Below are positions 53,756-63,600 of a stretch of 64,000 bases of DNA, in pieces. The stretch is taken from contig OY282374.1 in NCBI GenBank assembly GCA_958295815.1, positions 4,120,682 through 4,184,681 of the forward strand, in the 5' to 3' direction. The notes below the pieces were generated by a model. The model was given only the letters and a program-made list of their open reading frames with translations. It was not told the DNA's origin and ran no database searches. The position numbers were made by a program, and so were the translations under genes. Numbering within the stretch: position 1 is the first letter of the stretch; each line of letters opens with the position of its first letter. This stretch comes from Candidatus Poribacteria bacterium (GTDB taxonomy: Bacteria > Poribacteria > WGA-4E > WGA-3G).

Positions 53756-54916
53756 ATGACTGAACTAACCCTACTCCAGCAAATCACAGACTTCTGCTCA
53801 CTCCTCCGACACATGGGGGTCAATGTAACGACGACCAACCAACTCAGTTGGTGCCGAAGCGTTCAGCTAATAGACATCAGTGAACGGGACGCGTTTTATC
53901 ACACGGCGCGGACAAACCTCATCTCTAAAGATACCGATCGAGAAACATTCGACCTCGCTTTCAATCTGTTCTGGCGATACCCGCGCACGGAATTTGAAGC
54001 CGTTGATACAGAAAACGAAAACGCTGAGCCGTCCAGTCTCCAAGACCTTTCTGATACAACCGATGAACAAGAAGACATACTGGAACAGTGGTTAGACTCC
54101 GACACAGAAGACGATACAGAAGGAGAAGAAGACGATTCAACCGCTTATAGTGCAGAAGAACTCCTGAGCCGAAAAGATTTTAGCGAATTCACAACAGAGG
54201 ATATGGAGAAAGCACGAGACATTGTTGCGAAATTAGCCACAATCTTGGCTACAAAACTAAGTCGTCGGAAAGTTGTCGGCAAAAAGGGTAAAACTATCGA
54301 CTTCCGGCGGAGTTGGCGAAAAAGTCTCTCGCACGGCGGCGAACCCCTCGAATTAATGCGGAAACAGCAAAAAATCAAAAAGACGAAGATCCTGCTTATC
54401 TGTGATGTAAGTGGTTCAATGGACTGCTACGCTAAATTCCTAATCCAATTCATATACGGCATGCAGCAAGAGTTAAAGGAAGTAGACGTCGCAGTCTTCA
54501 GCACGCATCTGACAGACATCACAGGACTCCTCCGACGCAAAGGATTAGCAGAGGGTTTGAATGAAGTGGCAAATGTTGTGCCGGATTGGTCGGGTGGAAC
54601 AAAGATTGGTGAAAGTCTGTTGGAATCCTATCGGCAGTTCGCACCCTCTTTCTCAGCCTATCGTACGGTCGTCATTCTTATCAGCGACGGTTGGGATCGA
54701 GGTGATGTAGATGTGCTCCGTCATTCAATGGAGATGCTGCATCGGCACGCCTACCGGTTAATTTGGCTGAATCCGTTGCTCGGTAGCGACGGCTATCAAC
54801 CGATTTGTCGGGGCATCCGCACAGCGTTGCCGTACGTCGATTACTTCCTTCCAGCACATAATTTGGAAAGTTTGGCGGAGTTGACGAAGATATTAATCCC
54901 GCTCTGGGCACAATGA
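53756..54916 (+). CDS. CoxE-like VWA-domain protein
   Basis: A 386-residue soluble protein. The N-terminal half resembles the CoxE family (LLRHMGVNVTTTNQL near residue 16), followed by a Glu/Asp-rich linker (about 80-130) and a charged block (RKVVGKKGKTIDFRRSWRKSL). The VWA domain starts around 215 with an intact MIDAS motif, DVSGSM, and later SDGWDRGDVDV. CoxE-like proteins normally work with a MoxR-type AAA ATPase in metalloenzyme assembly. No MoxR gene lies near, so the partner is missing from this window. Confidence 0.85.
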   Translation: MTELTLLQQITDFCSLLRHMGVNVTTTNQLSWCRSVQLIDISERDAFYHTARTNLISKDTDRETFDLAFNLFWRYPRTEFEAVDTENENAEPSSLQDLSDTTDEQEDILEQWLDSDTEDDTEGEEDDSTAYSAEELLSRKDFSEFTTEDMEKARDIVAKLATILATKLSRRKVVGKKGKTIDFRRSWRKSLSHGGEPLELMRKQQKIKKTKILLICDVSGSMDCYAKFLIQFIYGMQQELKEVDVAVFSTHLTDITGLLRRKGLAEGLNEVANVVPDWSGGTKIGESLLESYRQFAPSFSAYRTVVILISDGWDRGDVDVLRHSMEMLHRHAYRLIWLNPLLGSDGYQPICRGIRTALPYVDYFLPAHNLESLAELTKILIPLWAQ

Positions 54917-54965
54917 AAAAAGAATAGCAAAACAATTTTATTTTTAGAAACGAGGAAAACTAACT

Positions 54966-56090
54966 ATGCAAGTTCAAGCGGCAGTCATGCTCCAACCCGG
55001 GCAGATAGAAATCCGCGAATTCGAGAAACCGACACCCGCAGATGACGCACTCCTATTACAAGTAGACCGAGTCGGTATATGTGGAAGCGATAAACACATG
55101 TATCTCGGACACACTGCTCTGAAATTCCCGGTCATTCCGGGGCACGAAGTCGTCGGTACAGTCGCTGAGATCGGTAAAGATGCGAACCAAGTCATGAATG
55201 TAATAGGCGGTCCAATTAAAGCAGGCGACCGCGTGACAGTGGTCCCCGGATCAAAAAACTGTGGTAGATGCTACTATTGCCTGCATGTTCCGGGTCGTCC
55301 AACCTTGTGTTCTGGACGGACTATCTATGGATTTAGCAACAGCGAAACACCACCCTATCTGAACGGCGAATTTTCTGAGTATACCTACATCCACGGTAAT
55401 TCTTGGGTTTACAAGATGCCAGAAAGTATCCCGGAAGAGATTCAGGTGTTAACAGAACCAGTGGCAGTAGCGACGCGCGCTGTTGAACGTGCCTGTGCAC
55501 CCGGCGTTCCGCAAGTCGGTGACGGATATAGCATCGGGAACCGGGTCGCAGTTCTCGGATGTGGGCCGATTGGTCTGCTTGTTGTCGCAGTGTTACGGGA
55601 TAGCGGTGCAGGCACCATTATTGCCACTGATCTTGTCGATAGCCGATTAGAAATGGCAAAGCAGATGGGGGCAGATGTAGTCATCAATGTCGGGGACACA
55701 ACACCTGAAGAACGGATCGAGCAAATCCAAGACCTCACAAGTGGTGTCGGTGTGGACATTGCGATCGAGTGTGCCGGATTGCCTATGGTTTTCTCCGAAG
55801 CACTGGACGTCGTGCGACGCGGTGGTAAGGTTATTGAAGTCGGACACTATACAGACTCTGGGGATACTGTAGTGCGTCCGCACCAAATTTGTAATAAAGA
55901 TCTGGACGTCTGCGGTGTGTGGGCATATCCACAAATCCAGTTTCAGACAGCCCTGGATTACCTCCAGATAACGCGTTCACCGTTGCACGAATTGATAACG
56001 CATCATTTACCGCTGTATCAATTGGAAAAAGGCATTGATATGCTCGGACAAGATGGCGTTTATAAGGTTGTAATTCAACCGCAATTGTAG
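54966..56090 (+). CDS. Zinc-dependent MDR alcohol/sugar dehydrogenase
   Basis: A 374-residue medium-chain dehydrogenase. Catalytic zinc ligands are C39, H60 and E61 (GICGSDKH, PGHEVVG). Structural-zinc cysteines are C99, C102, C105 and C115, with nine residues between the last two instead of the usual seven. The NAD loop is GCGPIGLLVV (about 197). It resembles sorbitol/L-threonine-type dehydrogenases. GAGGAAAAC lies upstream of the ATG. It forms no obvious operon. Confidence 0.9.
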   Translation: MQVQAAVMLQPGQIEIREFEKPTPADDALLLQVDRVGICGSDKHMYLGHTALKFPVIPGHEVVGTVAEIGKDANQVMNVIGGPIKAGDRVTVVPGSKNCGRCYYCLHVPGRPTLCSGRTIYGFSNSETPPYLNGEFSEYTYIHGNSWVYKMPESIPEEIQVLTEPVAVATRAVERACAPGVPQVGDGYSIGNRVAVLGCGPIGLLVVAVLRDSGAGTIIATDLVDSRLEMAKQMGADVVINVGDTTPEERIEQIQDLTSGVGVDIAIECAGLPMVFSEALDVVRRGGKVIEVGHYTDSGDTVVRPHQICNKDLDVCGVWAYPQIQFQTALDYLQITRSPLHELITHHLPLYQLEKGIDMLGQDGVYKVVIQPQL

Positions 56091-56174
56091 TGGAAAAAGG
56101 AACTGATTCGCGCGTTTTTCAGGCGCGCTAAAATTTTCATTAATTACCAACCAAAATCATAGGTAGGACAAAAG

Positions 56175-57188
56175 ATGAAGAATTATAGAAGCATGCCCAT
56201 ATTAATCTGTTGTTCCATGCTGCTAATTTTTTTTATAGGGATTAACGGGGACGCTTTTGCCGATAGCGAGGCACCTCCTGTCAAAGATCTCCCTTCCTAT
56301 GAGGCATCGGATGGACCGCCTCTTTATAAAACTATCGAAAGTGCGAAAACCTACATCGTGCAGCACCAAAACCGAGATGGCGGCTGGCCCCTTATCCCGG
56401 GAGGAGATAGCAATGTCGAGAACACTGCGTTCGCGATTTGGGCGTTAATCGACGCTGGGTGGGGTACCGGATCTGAGGTAATCCGAACAGGCGTTATGTA
56501 CCTCAGAAATGCGCAGTTTGAAAATGGAAGTTGGAACAATAACACCGCCCATACCGTTTTTGCACTTATTGCTTTAGCAACAGCGGAAACCGATCCAGAA
56601 GTTCGCTTTAATGGACTACGCTGGCTGAAAAAAGCGCAGAATCCGAGTGGTGCTTGGGGAAAAAAAGAACGCAGTCCCGATAATGTACTCTATACTGGTG
56701 CTGTTTTAGCAGGCTTCAGAAGACTCGGTTTTAGACAGAATTTTGAACCTGTCTCTAAAGGCGCAGATTGGCTCGCACAAGGTATCAATTATGATAGTGG
56801 TTGGGCACTGCAACGCGGAACCCAGTCCGATATTTTTGTTACATCTTGGGTGATACAAGCGTTAGAACCTGTTTACGACATTGATGCACAGATCGCATGG
56901 TTAAAGCAGTTACAGAACGATGATGGTGGGTTCGGCAGATATAGAAACAGTCCGAGTGATCCGGAAATCACTGCCATCGCGATTATGGCACTCGCTGCCG
57001 GAAACGACCCCCTTAATACTCGTCGCATCGCTATCAACCATTTGACAAACGTCCGACAGGAAGATGGCAGCTTCGTTAGCAATACGCCAATGGAATTAAC
57101 GAAACCGGTTGCTAATTTACAGTCAACCTGCTTTGCTCTCATCGCTATTCATGCCAAAACGGCAGATGAGCTTGCACTGGAACAATAG
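56175..57188 (+). CDS. Secreted prenyltransferase/squalene-oxidase-repeat protein
   Basis: A 337-residue exported protein with a signal peptide (residues 1-30, ending AFADS). The rest is an alpha/alpha toroid of the prenyltransferase/squalene-cyclase type with QW-like repeats: RDGGWPLIPGG, FENGSWNNN, NPSGAWGKK, YDSGWALQRG, DDGGFGRYRNS and EDGSFVSN. The catalytic Asp motif of squalene-hopene cyclases (DxDD) is absent. Secreted proteins with these repeats are usually structural or binding modules; activity is unproven. It is the convergent neighbour of a VWA protein. Confidence 0.85.
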   Translation: MKNYRSMPILICCSMLLIFFIGINGDAFADSEAPPVKDLPSYEASDGPPLYKTIESAKTYIVQHQNRDGGWPLIPGGDSNVENTAFAIWALIDAGWGTGSEVIRTGVMYLRNAQFENGSWNNNTAHTVFALIALATAETDPEVRFNGLRWLKKAQNPSGAWGKKERSPDNVLYTGAVLAGFRRLGFRQNFEPVSKGADWLAQGINYDSGWALQRGTQSDIFVTSWVIQALEPVYDIDAQIAWLKQLQNDDGGFGRYRNSPSDPEITAIAIMALAAGNDPLNTRRIAINHLTNVRQEDGSFVSNTPMELTKPVANLQSTCFALIAIHAKTADELALEQ

Positions 57189-57217
57189 GCAATTACAGAA
57201 AAGATTACATAACACGA

Positions 57218-58648
57218 TTACCGCCGTTTATCAGCACCACCGGTGCCGCGCCATATCACGGCACCCGGCATAACATAGTGTTCACCTTTCGTTAACTGAG
57301 CGACTTGACGCTGGAAGTTATCCGTCATAGAGCCGCTTTGCATAGAAGTGACACCGCCGATAACATAAACCTTTGCGTACGCCCCTCGACAAGTTGAAAT
57401 CGCTCGTCCTACGGTATACCCTTTTTCGGTGCGTTTGCTCGTTGGTTCATCTGTGACAATGATTAGGACGAGGTCGCGTCCGTCTTCGGTCTGGAGTTTC
57501 GGCACCCCTTCAATGACAGCATCCAACAGGTGCTCATCACCAGATTTTGGCAGGCGAAACATCGACTTCACCTGTTCCGGTTCTAACGGTGGGTTGGTCA
57601 CAACAACTGTGCTTTCGCCACCACCTACTGCTGCCCAAAACCGGATAATCCCAAACCGATAATCTAATCCTGCTGCTTGAAACACAGAAACCATTATGTC
57701 CAAACCCTCGCAGGTGGCCTCCGTCTTGGGTTCCATACTCAGACTATAATCATAGATGAATACAATGTCGACTTTTCCTGGAAGGCTCGCAACCAGATGC
57801 TCTGCAATGCGTTGGAACAATCCATCCACTCGAAGCAGTGCTTTATCCGCAATAGTTGCGCCACTCTGAATCCGTTGTCCATCCATCCGCCGCTGGTTTG
57901 AATCAATCGGATACCATTTTCCAGTTGTCTCATCCGTGATTTCCGCTTGGACTCTTTCGCTAATACCAATGCAATTGAGTTGAACGTTGTTTTGATGGGA
58001 AAGATTAATAATCTGTTCACTTATTCTGTTTTTCGCTTTGGCATCCGTCCATGAGGTACGCAGACGCGAGTTGGTAACCACGACAAACTGTGTTGTAACC
58101 TCCGGGCGGAATTCTAACTCGTTCAGACCTTTCACAACCGCATCAAGTCCGTACCCAGATTCAATATTATTTCCGGATTCAACCCGCATATCTTCAAGTA
58201 CATTAGTAATAGCGAGATGGTCAAACGTCCATTGATGGAGCACGGCACGCGGCTCCCCAGACACTGCGTAAAAGCTTACCAGTGCGAACCTGTAGTCAAG
58301 CGTTTTTGCCTCTATAACGCCGAGCATATCGACAATTCTCTTCTGAAGATCGACAAGATGTGCTCCCATCCGCCTGCTACCATCAACAACCAATACAATA
58401 TCCACTTGCGGATTTTGGGCGTGTCGTGTTGTCCGTTCCGCAATGTCTTTGAGGCTTGCCCCTATATCCGCCTTTAGTACATCCTTCTTCTTCGGACCGG
58501 GATCTACCAGAACTCTGTGCCTCCGCCGGGGCGGACGAACCTGTGCCATTGCTTGGAGTGTACCCACTAATATACCCACCACACACAAGCAACATATCCA
58601 GATTTTTTGCTGCCGCTTACAAACCAAAACTCGCTCTATAAAAGTCAT
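57218..58648 (-). CDS. Exported protein with two VWA domains
   Basis: A 476-residue protein with a signal sequence (about residues 8-36, ending AMAQ). The first VWA domain (about 80-260) has VDIVLVVDGSRRM, a degenerate MIDAS lacking the second Ser. The second (about 285-460) has VDIVFIYDYSLSM, an intact DxSxS, and later VTDEPTSK. Such domains bind metal and proteins, often outside the cell. Start: ATG at 58648, because GGAGAC precedes it; the frame extends 19 codons upstream. Confidence 0.8.
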   Translation of the reverse strand: MTFIERVLVCKRQQKIWICCLCVVGILVGTLQAMAQVRPPRRRHRVLVDPGPKKKDVLKADIGASLKDIAERTTRHAQNPQVDIVLVVDGSRRMGAHLVDLQKRIVDMLGVIEAKTLDYRFALVSFYAVSGEPRAVLHQWTFDHLAITNVLEDMRVESGNNIESGYGLDAVVKGLNELEFRPEVTTQFVVVTNSRLRTSWTDAKAKNRISEQIINLSHQNNVQLNCIGISERVQAEITDETTGKWYPIDSNQRRMDGQRIQSGATIADKALLRVDGLFQRIAEHLVASLPGKVDIVFIYDYSLSMEPKTEATCEGLDIMVSVFQAAGLDYRFGIIRFWAAVGGGESTVVVTNPPLEPEQVKSMFRLPKSGDEHLLDAVIEGVPKLQTEDGRDLVLIIVTDEPTSKRTEKGYTVGRAISTCRGAYAKVYVIGGVTSMQSGSMTDNFQRQVAQLTKGEHYVMPGAVIWRGTGGADKRR

Positions 58649-58776
58649 GCTGTCTCCGATTACTCCGATTAAATGTGTTATATATTTTTCCCACCTAAGT
58701 TCCATATATCATATTTAACCTGATATCCACCGCTCTGTCAAGGGAATTGAAAGATCACCAAACATCGCATCCGCCA

Positions 58777-59754
58777 CTAATACGTGTCCAAGTCAATCTC
58801 TTCCTCACTAAACCTGAGGTGTGATTGATTGACTAATGTGACGATAGCATCCCACTGCTCGCGTGTCCCGTCAGAAATGCCTTCCTTCTCAAGGGCTGCA
58901 GCAAATTTAAGCAGAGCTTCGCTAAACTTGTCTTGTAAATAGACATACTCCTCGGTCTGATCTGCGTTCTTTGGGGGCTCGAAGTTCGAGATACTCTTCG
59001 CATATCTGGCGAGTCGTTTTGCTGACGCAATAGCTTTCTCTTTGCTCTCTTTTTCATCAAAGTAGTCAACCACCATAAAATAATCGTCTATCATCAATGC
59101 CATCAGTGCTTTAAGATCATCAACTTCAGGCATCTCTTCTTCTGGAATATCGGGTTCAGGTATTTTTTCTGCCTCCGGTTTGGGTTCCCCTTTGAGAAAT
59201 AGGGCATAACTCATTACCAATATCTTTTTTGGCATCAGAGCGACCGCGTTTGAAGCAGCCTCATACCCTTCAACAGCTTCAAAGTCCACTCCGACCTCGA
59301 AAACGTCCTCTATACCCATACCGATAAACTGCTTGAGAAATTCCGCTCCGGCAATTGCGTCTAATTCTTTATGTTCATAGACCTTCACTGTCACGACTTT
59401 TCCCCGCATATCCAGTCCGACAGCACCTTTAATAATACCATTCGGTCCCTCGGCATTCGCAAACAACACCAAACCCATAGGCTTTTTTCTCTCGCTGATC
59501 GGAATATGGAAAACCGGTTTTTGATCTTCCGCCAGAAGTTTAGCACCAAGTTCTTTCTCAATTGCTTCAATTTGGTTCGGCGTAAGTATCGGATTTCTCA
59601 GAACGAATTTCTTCGCTTCTGGAAAGATAGCCATCAGTTTTTGATCCGGCGACCCCGTTTCATCGGCGTTACCGAGCAGTGGCACACCTGCTACAAGAAA
59701 AACGAGTGCTAATAAGATGTTTACACGAAACTGGCGGTAGATTTGAAAATACAT
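58777..59754 (-). CDS. Exported FMN_bind-like protein with degenerate cytochrome c'-like tail
   Basis: A 325-residue protein with a signal peptide (about 1-31). Residues 90-182 resemble an FMN-binding domain, with GIIKGAVGLDMRGKVVTVKVYEHKE and, at 163-171, GYEAASNAV in place of the usual SGAT flavinylation motif. An acidic proline-rich linker (190-212) leads to a four-helix segment (213-315) that looks like cytochrome c', with VNQSH312 where CxxCH would stand: the His remains, both Cys are lost. Heme and covalent flavin binding are therefore doubtful. A periplasmic redox or binding role is a guess. Confidence 0.5.
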   Translation of the reverse strand: MYFQIYRQFRVNILLALVFLVAGVPLLGNADETGSPDQKLMAIFPEAKKFVLRNPILTPNQIEAIEKELGAKLLAEDQKPVFHIPISERKKPMGLVLFANAEGPNGIIKGAVGLDMRGKVVTVKVYEHKELDAIAGAEFLKQFIGMGIEDVFEVGVDFEAVEGYEAASNAVALMPKKILVMSYALFLKGEPKPEAEKIPEPDIPEEEMPEVDDLKALMALMIDDYFMVVDYFDEKESKEKAIASAKRLARYAKSISNFEPPKNADQTEEYVYLQDKFSEALLKFAAALEKEGISDGTREQWDAIVTLVNQSHLRFSEEEIDLDTY

Positions 59755-60057
59755 TTTTACTCCTTATCGCCTATTTTAACCCAAGTTGCTACCTAACAGG
59801 GCACAGACTTGTGAACATACGGTTTTCAAGGAAAAGGCATATTTCCACACTCCAGAGGAGTGTTATGTCTATAGAAAACGGTGTCCGCTAATCACCGCAC
59901 TCCAGAGGAGTGCTATGTCTATAAATAAGTGGAAACTTGGGTTATTTTACAAGGATTTTGATCGCCGTGCGTTGTCAGTTATTTCCATACGAGGTTTTTA
60001 ATTCTATCAGAAATGTTTATTTTTACAAAGATTTTTGTTAGATTTCCATTTACCCAT
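59755..60057. other. Intergenic region with REP-like hairpins
   Basis: About 300 bp. CACTCC-AGA-GGAGTG (59848-59862) and GCACTCC-AGA-GGAGTGC (59897-59913), each followed by TATGTCTATA, are the only features. They match the palindrome-plus-tail plan of the elements at 1254-2520 with a different stem sequence. Confidence 0.55.
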
Positions 60058-60672
60058 TTACAGCCCTAATACCTCTAACCGGAAGCTGATGCTATGGCGA
60101 CCTAACGATAACGCCTCAACGTCAGGTCTGGTAGGCACACTAACTCTTGGTCTTAAATAACTGAATTGATAGCCAAACGATCCGTACAACTGAGCCACCC
60201 CAAAGATGCTATCAATAAGTCTCCTGTTAATCCCAGCAGACGCCTCCGCGCCAAAAGTGTTTTGGATATTCGCGGGCGCAGCAAACTGTTCGGTAAAAGC
60301 GTAGAAATTTGTTCCGAGTCCAATAAACGGTGCCCATTTCCCACGTCCACTCAGGGTCAGCATCACGCCAACAGTCTCAACATTTAACATGCCGAAGGGG
60401 AGAACATCTGCGCTGCCCCCGCGAGTATCCACAGCATAATTACTAAATGGAACTGAGAACCGAAGGGCAGGTGTTAATTGAAATCCCACTGAGAATTCTT
60501 CAGTACGTGCGATTTCCAGTTCCTCATCTGTGATGACTAACCCGCGACCCATGCTTACCACACCACCTTTTGCGACATGTGAGTATTTTTCAAGTTCAAG
60601 TGTAGCACCCATAGCTGGTAAACCCACAAAACCAACAAATATATAAATGCTGAATGTAGTTAGAAGTTTCAT
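60058..60672 (-). CDS. Outer-membrane beta-barrel protein (OmpW-like)
   Basis: A 204-residue exported protein: signal peptide (ending PAMGATLE), then alternating amphipathic strands with a short hairpin pattern (LPFGMLNVETVGVMLTLSG, KWAPFIGLGTNFYAF, LIDSIFGVAQLYGSFGYQFSY). Such length and pattern fit an eight-stranded OmpW/opacity-type barrel. The start is ATG at 60672, with GGAGGA upstream. It lies 27 bp downstream of the CusA gene, so it may be part of the metal-efflux operon. Confidence 0.6.
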   Translation of the reverse strand: MKLLTTFSIYIFVGFVGLPAMGATLELEKYSHVAKGGVVSMGRGLVITDEELEIARTEEFSVGFQLTPALRFSVPFSNYAVDTRGGSADVLPFGMLNVETVGVMLTLSGRGKWAPFIGLGTNFYAFTEQFAAPANIQNTFGAEASAGINRRLIDSIFGVAQLYGSFGYQFSYLRPRVSVPTRPDVEALSLGRHSISFRLEVLGL

Positions 60673-60699
60673 GATTCCTCCAATTCGATTTCTCACTCC

Positions 60700-63600
60700 C
60701 TACCGTTCACGCACCCAACGTTCAATAGGATAGAAAAGAGAGAATAATACAGGTGCCAAAACAAGGTTCGTTACCGTTGCTGAGACCATACCACCAAAAG
60801 TAGGCACCGCGATGGGCTTCATCAATTCGGCACCCGTAGTCGTGCTGATTTCTGCCAACATGATTGGTAATAATGCCAGAACTGTTGTCGCTGTGGTCAT
60901 AACGATTGGACGAACTCGCAATAAACCCGCATTGATGACGGCTTCGTCAATAGGTTCACCACCTCGGACGCGTTCCAGCAGATATTCAATTAAAACGATT
61001 CCATCTTCGACGGCTATACCAAATAAGGCTATATACCCCACCCACACTGCTGTACTGTATTTAATGGCGTAACCGCCGCCGAGTGCCTCCGGTACGTATT
61101 GCATCAACCACTGCATCCACATGCCGCCGATGAATGCAAAAGGAATCGCAAGGAAGATCGAAAACATCGCAGAAGGCGACTTGAACTGGAGGTATAGCAA
61201 TATGAAAATAACAGCAATACACACCGGAACGACAATCGCTAAGCGATCACGAGCTTCCAACTCCGCTTCGTACTGTCCACTAAAAGCGTAGAAGTAACCC
61301 TGTGGCAAAGTTGGTTTTATCTTTTCATCAAGCGTCTTTTCGGCTAAGGCGACAAAGTCAACCAGCCCAATGGTGTCAACGTCCACATCACAAAAGATTC
61401 GGGAAAAAAGTAACGTATTTTCGCTCGCGATCTTCGCGGGACCCGGTCGTCTTTCGATTTTTACGAGTTGTTCAAGCGGAATATGGAGTCCTTTCGGTGC
61501 TGGCACGAGAACCCGCTTGAGTGCCTCAATATTATCCCGCAATTCACGCATGTAACGGATACGAATCGGAAATCGTTCGCGTCCCTCAACGGTATAGGTC
61601 AAATTCATACCACCGATTGCGGTCATGATGATTTGCTGGACTGTCTGGATTTGAATGCCGTAGCGCGCCGCTTCCTCTCTGTTTATGTGAAATTCAAGGT
61701 ACGGCTTATTGCCAATACGCTCGGCATAGGGACCCTGCGCCCCCTCAAGTTTAAGGAGCTCCTGCTCAATCCGGACGGCAATCTCTTCAATCTTCGCGAG
61801 ATCTTTACCAAACACTTTAATTCCGATTGGGGTCTGTATCCCTGTTGCGAGCATATCAACACGATTGCGTATTGGCTGCGTCATAATAGGCGAAACCCCC
61901 GGCATTCGGGTCGCTTCTATCAGTTCCGTGATGAGTTCGTTACGGTTCTTGGTCCGAAAGTAAGTCTTATGCTCAAGACCGGGTTCAATTTCTTCAGCGA
62001 TCCGATGAAGTTTGGTTTCAGTCTCAGATTCGCCAATCCTGACGTGTTCCAACCCCATTTCGCCTGCCCGCTTTTCAGCGAGGAGTTCCTCCAAAAGGAT
62101 CCGTAAAAACCAGATGCGATAAAGCTTCTCGCGTTCCGCAACTGACAGATAAGAATTATGATATGTTGTTGCTAAGGTATCAAATCGTTTTACAGATGCT
62201 GTAACAATATCATCCAGTAAATCAGCACTGATATGACCGGCGTGTTCCTCGCTCATAAGTCCATCGTCTACTAAACGTTGGACAAGATGTGACACAAACT
62301 CCAATGTTGCCGTGCGTTTAACAGCGCGTCGGGGCCACATCGCCGGGTCAACTATATTGACGATAGTTTCAAACATGCCAATAGGAGCAGGATCGGTTGC
62401 CGTCATCGCGCGTCCCAATTTTCCAACCACAAGCGAAACCTCTGGAAATCGATTCATAATCAAATCCTGCTTCGCCATGACATCTTCCGCTTGTGTGATT
62501 GAAGCACCAGGGAGCAGCACCGGCATAAATAGCAGTGCTCCTTCGTTCAGTGGCGGCATGAATTCTTGCCCAATATTTTTATAAAAAGGGGTCAACGGTA
62601 TACTTGCGGCAAAAGCCAAAACTGCCAAGACGACTACAGCGAGTTTAGTCCAAATATTCTTTACCGCTAACCGAATAATCGGACGATAAACAGTTCTGAG
62701 TAACCAAGTAATCCCATCCGCTAACTTTCTCAGGGGCCAACCGAGTAATGCCAGAAGTTGTGACACTCGCTTGGAAATCACACCTGTCCGAGTCCGCGTT
62801 GGGTCTGTGAGTAAAAATGATGCTAAAACGGGTACCAGACTAATCGCCAAGAGAGCTGCACCCAGCATAGCGAAAGTTTTTGTATAGGCAAGCGGTTTGA
62901 AAAGTTTACCCGCCTGACCGGTAAGAGAGAAAACAGGTATGAAGGCAACAATAACAATGAGCATCGCAAAGAAGATAGGCGGACCCACCTCTTTAGCAGC
63001 GCGGGTTACGACTTGAAGTTTGCTTTCGCCTGGGTGTGGTTCCTGTAGATGCCGCGTGATATTTTCTGTCATTACAATACCAGCATCTACCATGACACCA
63101 ATAGCGATGGCGATGCCACCCATCGACATGATGTTCGACGGCAAACCAATAATCCGCATACCTACAAACGAAAGTAGAACACCCAGCGGCAAGACAAGTG
63201 CTATTATCAGGCTACTCGAAAGTTGACCCAAGAAAAGTAGGATAACAGCTGCAGCAACGATGATTTCCTCTGTCAATGTTTCTTGCAGCGTGTCTGTTGC
63301 ACGGTGAATGAGATGGCTCCGGTCGTAGAACGGGACAATTCGGACGCCTGATGGAAGCCCCGGCGTAAGCTCGACTATTTTCGCCTTGACATTCTCAATA
63401 ACACGCAGCGGATTGTCACCGTATCGCATTAGCACAACACCACCGGTCGCTGGAATGCCCGCTTTGTCTAACGCACCACGCCTAAAGTCGGGACCTTCAC
63501 TAACTGTTCCAAGATTCTTTACGTAGACGGGTACGCCATCATGCTCCTTGACAACGATGTTTTCTATGTCCTCAATGCTTTTGATAAAACCCAAACCCCG

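Noticed and set aside
61468..62106. 212-residue plus-strand frame inside the CusA gene
   Set aside because: CusA is strongly supported by conserved motifs on the other strand; this frame has none.
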